Shown in pieces: positions 1-6,908 of a stretch of 15,792 nucleotides of DNA. Where the stretch lies: positions 1 to 15,792 of the forward strand of contig CAMTFT010000004.1 of assembly GCA_947071365.1 (NCBI GenBank). The letters run 5' to 3'. Under the pieces are notes generated by a model. The model did not search any database. It was not told where the DNA came from and saw nothing but the letters and a program-made list of their open reading frames with translations. The DNA comes from an uncultured bacterium (GTDB lineage: Bacteria; Bacillota; Clostridia; Lachnospirales; Lachnospiraceae). A program made the translations under genes and the position numbers. Each line of letters opens with the position of its first letter. Within the stretch, counting starts at the first letter, position 1.

Positions 1-47
1 GAGATGTAGCTCCGTCTCGTGGGCTCGGAGATGTGTATAAGAGACAG
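1..47. other. Illumina Nextera P7 adapter and index tail (artefact)
   Basis: Positions 14-47 match the 34-nt Nextera read-2 transposase adapter, including the mosaic end AGATGTGTATAAGAGACAG at 29-47. In front of it, 1-5 is GAGAT, the end of the P7 flow-cell oligo, and 6-13 is GTAGCTCC, which fits an 8-nt i7 index (the reverse complement of GGAGCTAC). The order P7 tail, index, adapter, insert is exactly library construction order. This is untrimmed adapter assembled onto the contig end, and genomic sequence begins at 48. Confidence 0.97.
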
Positions 48-784
48 TAGCCACAACGGGGAAAATTCCATTTTGCAGTTCGTTTGCAATGTTTACGGCA
101 GGACGTGCTTATGAGCAGATCCGCAATTCAGTCGGCTACCCGCACTTAAACGTAAAAATCGGAGCAACTCATGCCGGTATTTCCGTAGGTGAAGATGGAG
201 CGACTCACCAGTGCAACGAAGATATTGCCTTAATGCGAACGATTCCAGGTATGGTCATCCTTAGTCCGGCAGACGATGTAGAAGCAAAAGCGGCAGTAAA
301 AGCGGCGGCGGAGTACGTGGGCCCGGTTTATTTGAGATTTGGGAAGATGGCAGTTCCGGTATTTAATGATGAAGCAACATACAAATTTGAAATCGGTAAA
401 GGCATCGTTTTGAAAACAGGGACTGACGTGACGATTATTGCAACCGGTATTTGCGTAAACAGCGCTCTGGAGGCTGCGGAGAAATTGGAGGCGGACGGCA
501 TATCTGCGGAAGTGATCAATATCCATACCATCAAACCGTTAGATGAAGAACTGATCCTTGCATCCGCCAGAAAAACCGGTAAAGTTGTAACGGTAGAAGA
601 ACATTCTGTAATCGGAGGCCTTGGCAGTGCGGTTTGTGATGTCCTGGCTGAGAAACTGCCGACATCAGTTAAGAAGATTGGTGTTAACGATACGTATGGC
701 CATTCTGGTCCGGCACCAAAACTGCTGGAAGAGTTTAAGCTGGATGGTAATGGCGTATATACTCAGATCAAAGAGTGGATTTGA
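48..784 (+). CDS. Transketolase, C-terminal subunit (5'-truncated by contig end)
   Basis: This is the C-terminal half of a two-subunit transketolase (pentose phosphate pathway, thiamine-diphosphate dependent, cytoplasmic). The reading frame is open back to the adapter junction. The codons from 50 read ATTGKIPFCSSFAMFTAGRA, a typical interior of the pyrimidine-binding domain, so the ATG at 89 is an internal methionine and not the start. Visible hallmarks are GATHAGISVGEDGATHQ, followed by NEDIALMRTIPGM (pyrimidine domain). A transketolase C-terminal domain then runs from about GKGIVLKTGTDVTIIATG to the end, with EEHSVIGGLGSAV and a final HSGPAPKLLEEF segment. In this layout the N-terminal subunit is normally encoded immediately upstream, and here that region is off the contig. 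A DXS-like enzyme is the main alternative, but the short tail and the split organisation favour transketolase. Confidence 0.93.
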
Positions 785-838
785 TTTGAAAAGATCACAG
801 GAAAACTGACTTAACGGCTGACAGGAGTGCGGCCAAAG

Positions 839-885
839 CGGCGGCTTTGAAGGTTGTTTCAAAACCGCCGTCAGGTCGCTTATAT
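839..885 (+). terminator. Possible intrinsic terminator after transketolase
   Basis: Positions 839-851 (CGGCGGCTTTGAA) pair with 858-870 with one C-A mismatch around a 6-nt loop. A T-rich run (TATATTTTTC) follows only about 10 nt later, so this is weaker than a textbook terminator. It lies 55 nt past the transketolase stop and before the convergent acetyltransferase gene. On the opposite strand no T-run follows the stem. Confidence 0.4.
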
Positions 886-891
886 TTTTCC

Positions 892-1641
892 CTATAGCTG
901 AAACATCTTTTTCAAAAAAGTTTCATTGAGAAGATGGTTTGTTTCATATTCTCCATGGTAAAAAACAGCCCAGTTATTAAAAATACAGGGAAGATTTTTC
1001 GCTTTCTCTAAGGTGTCTACGGCAATCAAATTTAACGGTATGTTGTTTTTATTGCAGTATTCCTGTACCTGTTCAATGCAGTTTGGAATGTATGGGCATT
1101 GTAAACCGTAATAGATTGTCAGTTCTTGTTCACTGATTCTCATCTCTTTTACGGTTTCGGAAAAATATGGCTTTTTTCCATTAAAAGATAATGCCAACAA
1201 TTCATATTCATTTTTTACGGTATCAACAACTTCAAAACCGTATTTGAGTAAAAATTTCTTATCTGCTAAAAACGGTTTTTTCTTTTTGGAGCTGAGGATA
1301 CAGACACCCGATTTCCCTTTTTCTTTTGCGTCATTGATACAATACTCAATCAGAGATTTTGCATACCCTTTACCTTTGAAAGAACCCGCTACCCAAAGAC
1401 AATAGATATACAAATAGTCATCTCCATGAACGGGCACCCACGCAGTTTCCAACGGGGCATATTCAATAAAAACTTTTCCCTTTTCATCGAGCTTCCGGAA
1501 AACGTGCCCCTCCGCGATCCGTTCTCTCAGCCAATTCTTTTTTACAGCTACTCCCGCCCGATGTTTTTTATCGGCAATCGCACAACATAAATGCTCTTTA
1601 TCTATATTTTCAATCGTCAGGTTTATAAATTGTTCGCTCAT
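892..1641 (-). CDS. GNAT N-acetyltransferase with C-terminal YoaP-like domain
   Basis: This 249-residue cytoplasmic protein has two parts. Residues about 5-150 form a GNAT fold with the acetyl-CoA pyrophosphate-binding segment VAGSFKGKGYAKSLI at 84-98, and FLLKYGFEVVD at 130-140 near the end of the fold. Residues about 172-249 resemble the YoaP domain seen on some GNAT proteins: a thioredoxin-like beta-alpha stretch LTIYYGLQCPYIPNC followed by a helix, with cysteines at 182 and 188. The substrate is unknown, and the cysteine pair suggests a redox or metal-related role but does not prove one. The start ATG at 1641 is preceded by an AGGGAGGAAA ribosome binding site. The gene follows the WYL regulator by 62 nt on the same strand, and a 15-bp inverted repeat lies between them, so regulation by that protein is plausible. 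Confidence 0.85.
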   Translation of the reverse strand: MSEQFINLTIENIDKEHLCCAIADKKHRAGVAVKKNWLRERIAEGHVFRKLDEKGKVFIEYAPLETAWVPVHGDDYLYIYCLWVAGSFKGKGYAKSLIEYCINDAKEKGKSGVCILSSKKKKPFLADKKFLLKYGFEVVDTVKNEYELLALSFNGKKPYFSETVKEMRISEQELTIYYGLQCPYIPNCIEQVQEYCNKNNIPLNLIAVDTLEKAKNLPCIFNNWAVFYHGEYETNHLLNETFLKKMFQL

Positions 1642-1673
1642 GCTTTTTCCTCCCTGTTATACGTGATACCCAT

Positions 1674-1706
1674 ATTGTAACAGTTAAACCCTGACACCTA
1701 ATGTCA
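1674..1706 (-). promoter_or_regulatory. Candidate operator and -10 box upstream of the GNAT-YoaP gene
   Basis: TGACA-CCTAA-TGTCA at 1692-1706 is a perfect inverted repeat with 5-bp arms. It overlaps the stop codon of the WYL regulator gene. On the minus strand a TACAAT hexamer (1674-1679) follows, about 35 nt before the acetyltransferase ATG. No good -35 hexamer is present at 16-18 nt; the inverted repeat occupies that place. This fits a site where a regulator replaces or blocks -35 recognition, with the adjacent WYL protein as the obvious candidate. That link is inferred. Confidence 0.45.
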
Positions 1707-2600
1707 TGCTTTATTTTTTTCGTATATTTTTTTCGCCTCATCAGATAAGATTTTTTGCAAATAGGCAGGCTCGATCACTGTAACCTGTGTTCCAAAAGAA
1801 AGCAAATACCCTATCAACCAGTTATCTTCTGGCATATCAGAGGAAACCATAAGGTCGCCGTTTTCCATTTCTTCTATTTCGTTTCCCTCAAATTCATCAT
1901 ATACACGATATGCCATTTCTTTTGGAAAGCAAAGGGATATTTTGTTGTATTTTCTTTTTGGCTCGTCTGCTGTTTGGGGATATTCCATTGGCGCAAATTC
2001 TTCTGACAGCATTTGCGTTTCAAGAATACGATTAAATTTGAAAATACGGAAATCAGCTTTATAGGCGCAGTAAGCCTTGAGATACCACTCCTTTGCACGA
2101 TACATCATTTTGATCGGATAGATTTTTCTCCTGCTCTTTTTTCCATAAGAGTTTACGTACGTGATACATACCGCCCTGTGAGAGATAACGGCATTTTTCA
2201 GTAGCTCAAAGGTAATACTGTCCTGTGTTTTGCTTCCCCAACGAGAAAAGTCTACTTCAAACCAATTATCGGAATTGACATGAAAAAGGGCAGATAATTT
2301 TGTCAACATATCCTTTTCATACGTGCTGTTTACAACCGATACGCTTTGCAGAGCCGCTAATATGTCCTGCTTCTCTTTTTCAGAAAAAAGGGCTTTATCC
2401 AAAACATAGTTTTCAAGGATCTGTATGCCGCCATTTCTTCCCGTTGTTACATAGATAGGGATACCCGCACTGCTTATTACATCTATATCACGATAAATTG
2501 TCCGCACTGATACTTCAAATTTTTCTGCCAATTCGGAAGCTGTTGTGCGTCCGTTCTCCAGGATATAGTACACAATTTTGAACAGTCTGCTTTCTTTCAA
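1704..2600 (-). CDS. WYL-domain (YafY-type) transcriptional regulator
   Basis: This is a cytoplasmic DNA-binding regulator of 298 residues, normal for the DeoR-like HTH plus WYL family. Residues 1-60 hold a winged helix (LFKIVYYILENGRTTASELA, then SVRTIYRDIDVISSAGIP). The WYL ligand-sensing domain spans about 125-205, with the signature EWYLKAYC at 171-178, and a C-terminal WCX-like extension follows. The start is TTG at 2600: it gives the family-typical N-terminus (M)KESRLFKIVYY and has a strong AAAGGGGGG ribosome binding site 6 nt upstream. A longer reading from a TTG at 2648 would translate the arm of the neighbouring repeat and is rejected. The gene lies directly upstream of the GNAT-YoaP gene, probably its target or operon partner. 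The ligand is unknown. Confidence 0.88.
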   Translation of the reverse strand: MKESRLFKIVYYILENGRTTASELAEKFEVSVRTIYRDIDVISSAGIPIYVTTGRNGGIQILENYVLDKALFSEKEKQDILAALQSVSVVNSTYEKDMLTKLSALFHVNSDNWFEVDFSRWGSKTQDSITFELLKNAVISHRAVCITYVNSYGKKSRRKIYPIKMMYRAKEWYLKAYCAYKADFRIFKFNRILETQMLSEEFAPMEYPQTADEPKRKYNKISLCFPKEMAYRVYDEFEGNEIEEMENGDLMVSSDMPEDNWLIGYLLSFGTQVTVIEPAYLQKILSDEAKKIYEKNKA

Positions 2601-2635
2601 ATATATCCCCCCTTTGCTGCCATTATATTTTATAA

Positions 2636-2733
2636 GAGGGTGTCGCAAAATAGCAGAAAGCTACGAGTTATGGTACATGTCCACTCGGCCAAATACCTGA
2701 ACTTAAGCCCCAACTGCATTTTGCGACACCCTC
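2636..2733. repeat. 98-bp element with 16-bp perfect terminal inverted repeats (MITE-like)
   Basis: GAGGGTGTCGCAAAAT at 2636-2651 is repeated inverted at 2718-2733. The 66-bp interior has no reading frame of note. Termini of the form GGGTGTCGCAAAA with a short non-coding centre look like a transposase-free remnant or MITE derived from an insertion sequence. No target-site duplication is evident. The element ends 35 bp upstream of the regulator's TTG start. The minus-strand reading TTGCGA in its left arm, followed by TATAAT at 2622-2627 (spacing only 15), may contribute to that gene's promoter. Confidence 0.6.
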
Positions 2734-2796
2734 CTGCAGCTTAGTAATTACTTCCTTATGGGTGTACCGCTAATGCGCTTTGCGCGTTCTTTTTAG

Positions 2797-3318
2797 TTAT
2801 GCTTTCTCCGGTTCCGGATAGTCAACTCCGAAGGTATCCACCGTCATGGATGCGATCTTCTGTGTTTCCATCGGACGGTCACGGTAATCTGTTGCAGTCT
2901 CTGCAATCTTGTTTACGATGTCCATTCCCTCAGTTACTTTTCCGAAAGCAGCGTATGCGCCGTCAAGGTGCGGAGCAGCCTTATGCATGATGAAGAACTG
3001 GCTTCCGGCAGAGTCGGGATGCATAGCCCGTGCCATAGACAGAACGCCGGCATCATGCTTCAGATCATTTTTGAAACCATTCTGGGCAAATTCACCCGGA
3101 ATAGAGTAGCCGGGGCCTCCCATGCCGGTGCCGTCCGGGCAGCCGCCCTGGATCATGAAGCCGTTTATGACTCTGTGAAAGATCAGACCGTTGTAAAAGC
3201 CTTTTTTAACGAGACTGATAAAATTGTTTACGGAATTTGGTGCGATTTCCGGGTAAAGTTCGGCTTTGATAATGTCGCCGTTTTCCATGGTTATGGTGAT
3301 AATTGGATTCTGTGCCAT
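2797..3318 (-). CDS. Cyclophilin-type peptidyl-prolyl cis-trans isomerase
   Basis: This 173-residue single-domain cyclophilin has no signal peptide and should act in the cytoplasm, catalysing proline isomerisation during folding. The family signature is intact: FHRVINGFMIQGG at 47-59 (catalytic Arg 49, Gln 57), GTGMGGPGYSIPGEF at 63-77, then SQFFIM at 106-111 and HLDGAYAAFGKV at 117-128. The tryptophan that confers cyclosporin binding in eukaryotic cyclophilins is a leucine (118) here, as in many bacterial enzymes. The ATG at 3318 has an AGAAAGGAA ribosome binding site. The gene follows the AEC transporter on the same strand but has its own promoter and a structured leader of about 120 nt. 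Proteins of this kind are usually annotated PpiB-like. Confidence 0.95.
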   Translation of the reverse strand: MAQNPIITITMENGDIIKAELYPEIAPNSVNNFISLVKKGFYNGLIFHRVINGFMIQGGCPDGTGMGGPGYSIPGEFAQNGFKNDLKHDAGVLSMARAMHPDSAGSQFFIMHKAAPHLDGAYAAFGKVTEGMDIVNKIAETATDYRDRPMETQKIASMTVDTFGVDYPEPEKA

Positions 3319-3345
3319 GTCAATATTCCTTTCTTTTTTTGCTAA

Positions 3346-3464
3346 AAGGCAGAGGCTTGAAAAAGCTGCGCTTTTCCAAGCTCGCGTTGCTCGTCAAATC
3401 ATCCTATCCACAATCAGCCATGCAAGCATGTCTGCTTGTGCCTACGATGACTTGACTCTGCCTT
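3346..3464 (-). ncRNA. Candidate structured 5' leader RNA of the cyclophilin gene
   Basis: The predicted transcript start (about 3465, from the promoter at 3472-3499) coincides with the 5' edge of a compact fold. P1 pairs 3457-3464 with 3346-3353. P2 pairs 3446-3456 with 3393-3403 (11 bp, one G-U). Inside P2 are CACAA/TTGTG (3409-3413 with 3436-3440) and, partly overlapping it, a 6-bp hairpin 3423-3438. P4 is a 12-bp hairpin, 3370-3381 with 3355-3366, with a 3-nt loop and one G-U. The two imperfect positions are G-U in minus-strand RNA but A-C on the plus strand, which supports minus-strand transcription. After P1 comes TTTTAGC and then the cyclophilin ribosome binding site. It could be a cis-regulatory leader or a small RNA. 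I do not recognise a known riboswitch class. Confidence 0.6.
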
Positions 3465-3471
3465 ACCGAAC

Positions 3472-3499
3472 ATTATACCAATTTTGGGGCAGATTGCAA
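3472..3499 (-). promoter_or_regulatory. Sigma-A-type promoter for cyclophilin leader
   Basis: On the minus strand TTGCAA (3494-3499) and TATAAT (3472-3477) are separated by 16 nt. The predicted start near 3465 is directly at the first base of the structured leader. The promoter begins 3 nt after the AEC transporter stop, so the cyclophilin can be transcribed independently of that gene. Confidence 0.7.
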
Positions 3500-3501
3500 G
3501 C

Positions 3502-4446
3502 CTATATCAGTCCAAGAGATTTCAGCAGAAAGAGCCACCCGGTCAGCGTAAACGCACTGAGCAGCGTGGTGAGCATGACAGTGCTGGAAGTTAAAGTGCC
3601 TTCATGCCCCATATTTTTTGCCATAATATAGCAGCTTACAGTGGTGGCGGAGCCCAGCATTACGAGGATCGCTATCAGCTTTTCCTCCCGGAAGCCCAGG
3701 TGTACTGCAACAGGCAAAAAGACAGCAGCCAGAATCACCAGCTTGATAATGCTGGCCAGCGTGGCTGTTTTAAGCTGTCCGGTGGCCTGCTTCCAGTCAA
3801 AAGCGGCACCCATGGCCATCAGGCCCAGAGGCGATGCCAGGACAGCGACATTTTTAACGGTCTTTTCCAGAATAACCGGCATCGGGAGTTTCAGGCATGA
3901 CCATACGATACCAGCTACGATGCCGAGGAGGATGGGATTTGTGAGAATTCCCCGCAGCGTATGTAAAAGCAGGTTTCGATCCATTTTTCCGCGCTGCGGA
4001 CGCATCACCGAGAGAACGACCACCGCCATGATATTGTAGAGTGGAACGGTGGCAATGATCATCAGAGGAGCCATCCCGGCATTGCCGTAAATATTCTGGA
4101 TAAAGGCGATTCCCAGAATCGCTGCGCTGCTCCGGTAAGAAGCCTGGATGAATTCGCCCTGAACCGTTTTATCCTTTAAAAGATACGACAGAGCTGTGAC
4201 TGCCAGAATAGAGATCAATGTGGCAAAAAAGCAGAAGAGAACGAATCGGCTATCCCAGACCTGCGAAAAATCAACGGTAGCCAGATCCTGAAATACGAGG
4301 ACAGGAAGTGCCACCTGAAACACAAACTTGTTCATCTTATTTACGAAAGGTTCATCCATCAGCCCGATGCGCCGGAAAAACCAGCCGAGCATCATCGTAA
4401 GAAAGATGGGCAGGGTGGCGTTCAGGCTGAAAAGCAAGTTATTCAT
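3502..4446 (-). CDS. AEC (auxin efflux carrier) family transporter
   Basis: This is an integral membrane protein of 314 residues, the usual length for bacterial AEC-family carriers, which move small organic anions such as malate or other carboxylates. The N-terminus (NNLLFSLNATLPIFLTMMLGWFFRRIGLMD) is typical, followed by FVFQVALPVLVFQDLA and a proline-containing membrane hairpin. About ten hydrophobic segments are spread over the length in two halves, with GTLTSSTVMLTTLLSAFTLTGWLFLL at the C-terminus. The start chosen is ATG at 4446, preceded by AGAAGGAAA. An upstream in-frame extension would add 15 non-conserved residues and lacks a binding site. The substrate cannot be told from sequence. 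The neighbours (cyclophilin downstream, divergent GNAT upstream) give no clue. Confidence 0.9.
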   Translation of the reverse strand: MNNLLFSLNATLPIFLTMMLGWFFRRIGLMDEPFVNKMNKFVFQVALPVLVFQDLATVDFSQVWDSRFVLFCFFATLISILAVTALSYLLKDKTVQGEFIQASYRSSAAILGIAFIQNIYGNAGMAPLMIIATVPLYNIMAVVVLSVMRPQRGKMDRNLLLHTLRGILTNPILLGIVAGIVWSCLKLPMPVILEKTVKNVAVLASPLGLMAMGAAFDWKQATGQLKTATLASIIKLVILAAVFLPVAVHLGFREEKLIAILVMLGSATTVSCYIMAKNMGHEGTLTSSTVMLTTLLSAFTLTGWLFLLKSLGLI

Positions 4447-4591
4447 GTTTATTTCCTTCTTTCTGTATGGTTTGCAGCACGCCCGGATCATTACTGTGTG
4501 CTATCTGGAAAATAAGCAAGCAGAAAGTCCAGTTAATTTGAAACCGATGCACCAGTATCATATCATAAAGTGTAGGAAAGGCAAAGAAAAA

Positions 4592-4621
4592 TTGACAGAG
4601 GAAAAGTGTACTGTCTATAAT
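4592..4621 (+). promoter_or_regulatory. Consensus sigma-A promoter for the GNAT gene
   Basis: TTGACA (4592-4597) and TATAAT (4616-4621) are both perfect consensus hexamers, with an 18-nt spacer. This leaves an untranslated leader of about 160 nt before the ATG at 4787; the leader is purine-rich with no clear hairpin. In the rest of the 340-nt gap 4447-4786 I see nothing further. A promoter for the divergent AEC gene must lie at about 4450-4560, but I could not identify convincing hexamers. Confidence 0.8.
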
Positions 4622-4786
4622 AAAAACATCTGACAGAGCGAAAACATGATTGAAATGAAAGAACGGGGAACGTGAGAAAAGCAACATATGATATAAAATG
4701 AGGGAAAAGAAATCAACATCTTAAAGCTGGGATACCAGAAAGCAAGAGTAAAAGCAACAGGAGAAAAGGAGCGCGGGCGAACAGAA

Positions 4787-5713
4787 ATGAAGGACGAGGG
4801 AAAGCTGAAAACAGTAATTTTTTGTTTGACAGAGGAATGGCGTGAGGCGGCGCAGGAGCTTGCAGAAGCATTGGAACAGTCACAGATTTCTGTTTCCTTT
4901 TCTACCGAAGCGGAGGTCAGGCGTCTCGCAGATGCAATGCGGAGAAGTGGCAGCAGGGACGATGTGGAAAAGGCTTTGCAGACGCTGGTGCTGACGGATA
5001 GTGAGGAATTGGCCCGGGAGTTGAGGGGAGTTAGAGTTCCCGGGGAAGGCAGCGGATGTTTTGCCTGCATCGGGTGCGCCAGAGAAGAGGGCGGATATTT
5101 TGAGGGCGCAGGGCTAGTGACGGATTCACCGGAAGCGTTTAGCGTACAGGAACTGGAGGAGTATTTATTTCACTGCCATGGATGGCCTGTCACAGTGGCT
5201 GTAACAGAGCGGCTGATTCTGCAGGAAATAACAGAGCAGGACACAAAACGCCTTTATGAGATCAGCACGCAGGAGGGAATGGAGCATCTACAGGATACTA
5301 TAGAAGAAAACTTTTTCCAGAAAGAAAATCTTCTTTCTTATATTAAAGACGTATACCACCTGCAGGGGTATGGGCTGTGGAGCGTTTTTTTAAAAGACGG
5401 CGTTTTGATTGGCTGCTGCGGTCTGGCGGACACCACAGGGGCGGATGGCCGGGTACGATTGGAACTTCAGTACATGCTGGACAAAGAGTACCATTGCAGA
5501 GGTTATGGCACGGAAATGTGCAGAGCAGCTCTGAATTACGTATTTGCAAGAACAGACCGGCAGGAGGTGTGGCTGCGCATCCATGAGGAGAATGTTGCGT
5601 CATTGAAGCTTGCAAAAAAGCTGGGATTTGTGTGTGAAGAAACGGATTCGTCGGGGATACGGCATTTCAGGAGGAAAATTAATGAATATACACGAGGAGT
5701 ATACGATTGTTGA
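4787..5713 (+). CDS. GNAT (RimJ/RimL-type) N-acetyltransferase with extra N-terminal region
   Basis: This 308-residue cytoplasmic protein has a clear RimJ/RimL-like GNAT domain from about 138 to 297. It begins with TERLILQEITEQDTKRLYEI, carries the acetyl-CoA loop HCRGYGTE at 236-243, and ends with ENVASLKLAKKLGFVCEE at 268-285. The first 130 residues are an additional region: a beta strand (KTVIFCLT), helices, a second strand (QTLVLTDSEELARELR) and then SVQELEEYLFHCHGWP. This has a Rossmann- or HAD-like alternation of strands and helices but no catalytic motif I can name. The substrate is unknown. The ATG at 4787 is preceded by AAAGGAG at a long 15-nt spacing, so translation may be modest despite the consensus promoter upstream. 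It is monocistronic by layout. Confidence 0.8.
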   Translation: MKDEGKLKTVIFCLTEEWREAAQELAEALEQSQISVSFSTEAEVRRLADAMRRSGSRDDVEKALQTLVLTDSEELARELRGVRVPGEGSGCFACIGCAREEGGYFEGAGLVTDSPEAFSVQELEEYLFHCHGWPVTVAVTERLILQEITEQDTKRLYEISTQEGMEHLQDTIEENFFQKENLLSYIKDVYHLQGYGLWSVFLKDGVLIGCCGLADTTGADGRVRLELQYMLDKEYHCRGYGTEMCRAALNYVFARTDRQEVWLRIHEENVASLKLAKKLGFVCEETDSSGIRHFRRKINEYTRGVYDC

Positions 5714-5771
5714 CATGGTAATTGGCACAGTTTGTCAATTTGAGCATGAGTTCTAATGTTGAGAATCAGGG

Positions 5772-5800
5772 TTGCTTTTTGGGGGCGTATCGGCTATACT
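5772..5800 (+). promoter_or_regulatory. Promoter for the SGNH-MBOAT pair
   Basis: TTGCTT (5772-5777) and TATACT (5795-5800) are separated by 17 nt. The predicted start is near 5807, giving a leader of about 65 nt to the ATG at 5872. No other promoter or clear terminator was seen in the gap after the acetyltransferase stop at 5713. Confidence 0.6.
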
Positions 5801-5871
5801 AAGCTTCGGATTTCAGAAAATGAGACAGGATATGTACGAATAGAGAGCCATTGAGGAGAGAGACAAATAGT

Positions 5872-6903
5872 ATGAAAAAGATTTGCCGTGTGTTTGCAGG
5901 AATGATTTTTGCGGTTGTATTTGTAATTGCTTTTTTATATATTTCTGAGACTTTGAGGTTGAAAACAGGCGGTTCTATGGATATGATCCATTCTTTTTAT
6001 GAACTGGAAGAAAATACTGTTGACGTTTTGGGATTAGGAAGTAGTCACGCATTCTATGCCTTGCAGCCGAATCAGTTGTGGGAGGAATATGGAATGACGG
6101 CTTATGTGATGGCCAGTCCACAGCAATCGCTCCCTATGTCCTATTTTTTGTTGAAAGAGGCTTTGAAGTATCAAAAGCCTAAAGTATTGTTGTTGGAAAG
6201 CTACTATTTTTACAGTGGAAAACTTTTTAACAGTGAAGCAAGGCTCAGAATGGCCTTTGACGGAATGCGAAATGATGAAGTAAAAGCAGAAATGTTGGAT
6301 ACATTATTGCCGGATTTATCGTGGAAAGAAAAACTGTCCTGGTATATCCCGTTTTTGAAATACCATAGCAGATGGCAGGAGTTAGCAAGCGCGGATTTTC
6401 ATACGAGACCATATTACAGGGGCGGAAAGCTGGATACAACAGTGTACCCGTGCAAAGACATGGGATTGGATATTCCGGAACGTGAAATCCCGCCAGTTTG
6501 TCTGGAATACTTTGAAAAAATAGTGGATGTTTGTGAAGAAAATAATATAGAGCTTGTTGTCTATGCTACTCCATTCAGTACGTCACAGTCATCTTATGCA
6601 CATCGTCAGGGAGCGTCTTTGGCTCTTGAAAAATATCTGGCAGAAAAAGAAATTCCTTTCCTGTTTCTGCAGAAGAGTAAAGCAGCAGAAATTGATTTTG
6701 AGACGGATTTTCGTGATCGGGGACACCTTAATTTAAATGGTCAAAGAAAGGTTACAGGGTATCTTGGAAAGTATTTGCATGAGAATTATGATCTTCAGAA
6801 TCATAAAGCGGAAGTTGGATATGCGGTTTATGAAGAAGATTATCTTTTGTATCAACGTGATTTGGAGTCAGGATTTAATACAGAATATGATTGGGAGGGG
6901 TGA
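5872..6903 (+). CDS. Membrane-anchored SGNH-hydrolase-like protein (DltD/AlgJ-like partner of MBOAT)
   Basis: This 343-residue protein has one N-terminal membrane segment (about 4-24, FAGMIFAVVFVIAFLYI) and an extracellular domain. The first block is VLGLGSSHAFYALQP (53-66), a GDS-like motif in which Ser 58 is the likely nucleophile. Near the end FRDRGHLNLNGQ carries the Asp 282/His 285 pair of the SGNH triad. KVLLLESYYF and LVVYATPFS are core strands of such folds. Partners of MBOAT acyltransferases with this build pass acyl groups to cell-surface polymers. The next gene is such an acyltransferase, 5 nt downstream. ATG 5872 is preceded by GAGGAGAG; an upstream TTG at 5851 lies within that binding site region and is rejected. 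The gene reads visibly more A+T-rich than the MBOAT gene, suggesting a different history or exchange of this half of the pair. Confidence 0.78.
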   Translation: MKKICRVFAGMIFAVVFVIAFLYISETLRLKTGGSMDMIHSFYELEENTVDVLGLGSSHAFYALQPNQLWEEYGMTAYVMASPQQSLPMSYFLLKEALKYQKPKVLLLESYYFYSGKLFNSEARLRMAFDGMRNDEVKAEMLDTLLPDLSWKEKLSWYIPFLKYHSRWQELASADFHTRPYYRGGKLDTTVYPCKDMGLDIPEREIPPVCLEYFEKIVDVCEENNIELVVYATPFSTSQSSYAHRQGASLALEKYLAEKEIPFLFLQKSKAAEIDFETDFRDRGHLNLNGQRKVTGYLGKYLHENYDLQNHKAEVGYAVYEEDYLLYQRDLESGFNTEYDWEG

Positions 6904-6908
6904 GAGAA

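Noticed and set aside
2771..2794. Hairpin AATGCGC-TTT-GCGCGTT followed by TCTTTTT as terminator of the cyclophilin gene
   Set aside because: The T-run is on the plus-strand side, whereas the cyclophilin gene is read on the minus strand, where no T-run follows. No plus-strand gene ends here.
5710..5738. TTGACA-N17-TGTCAA inverted repeat after the GNAT gene as promoter or operator
   Set aside because: No -10 hexamer lies at the right distance on either strand, and a better promoter exists at 5772-5800. It is probably chance.
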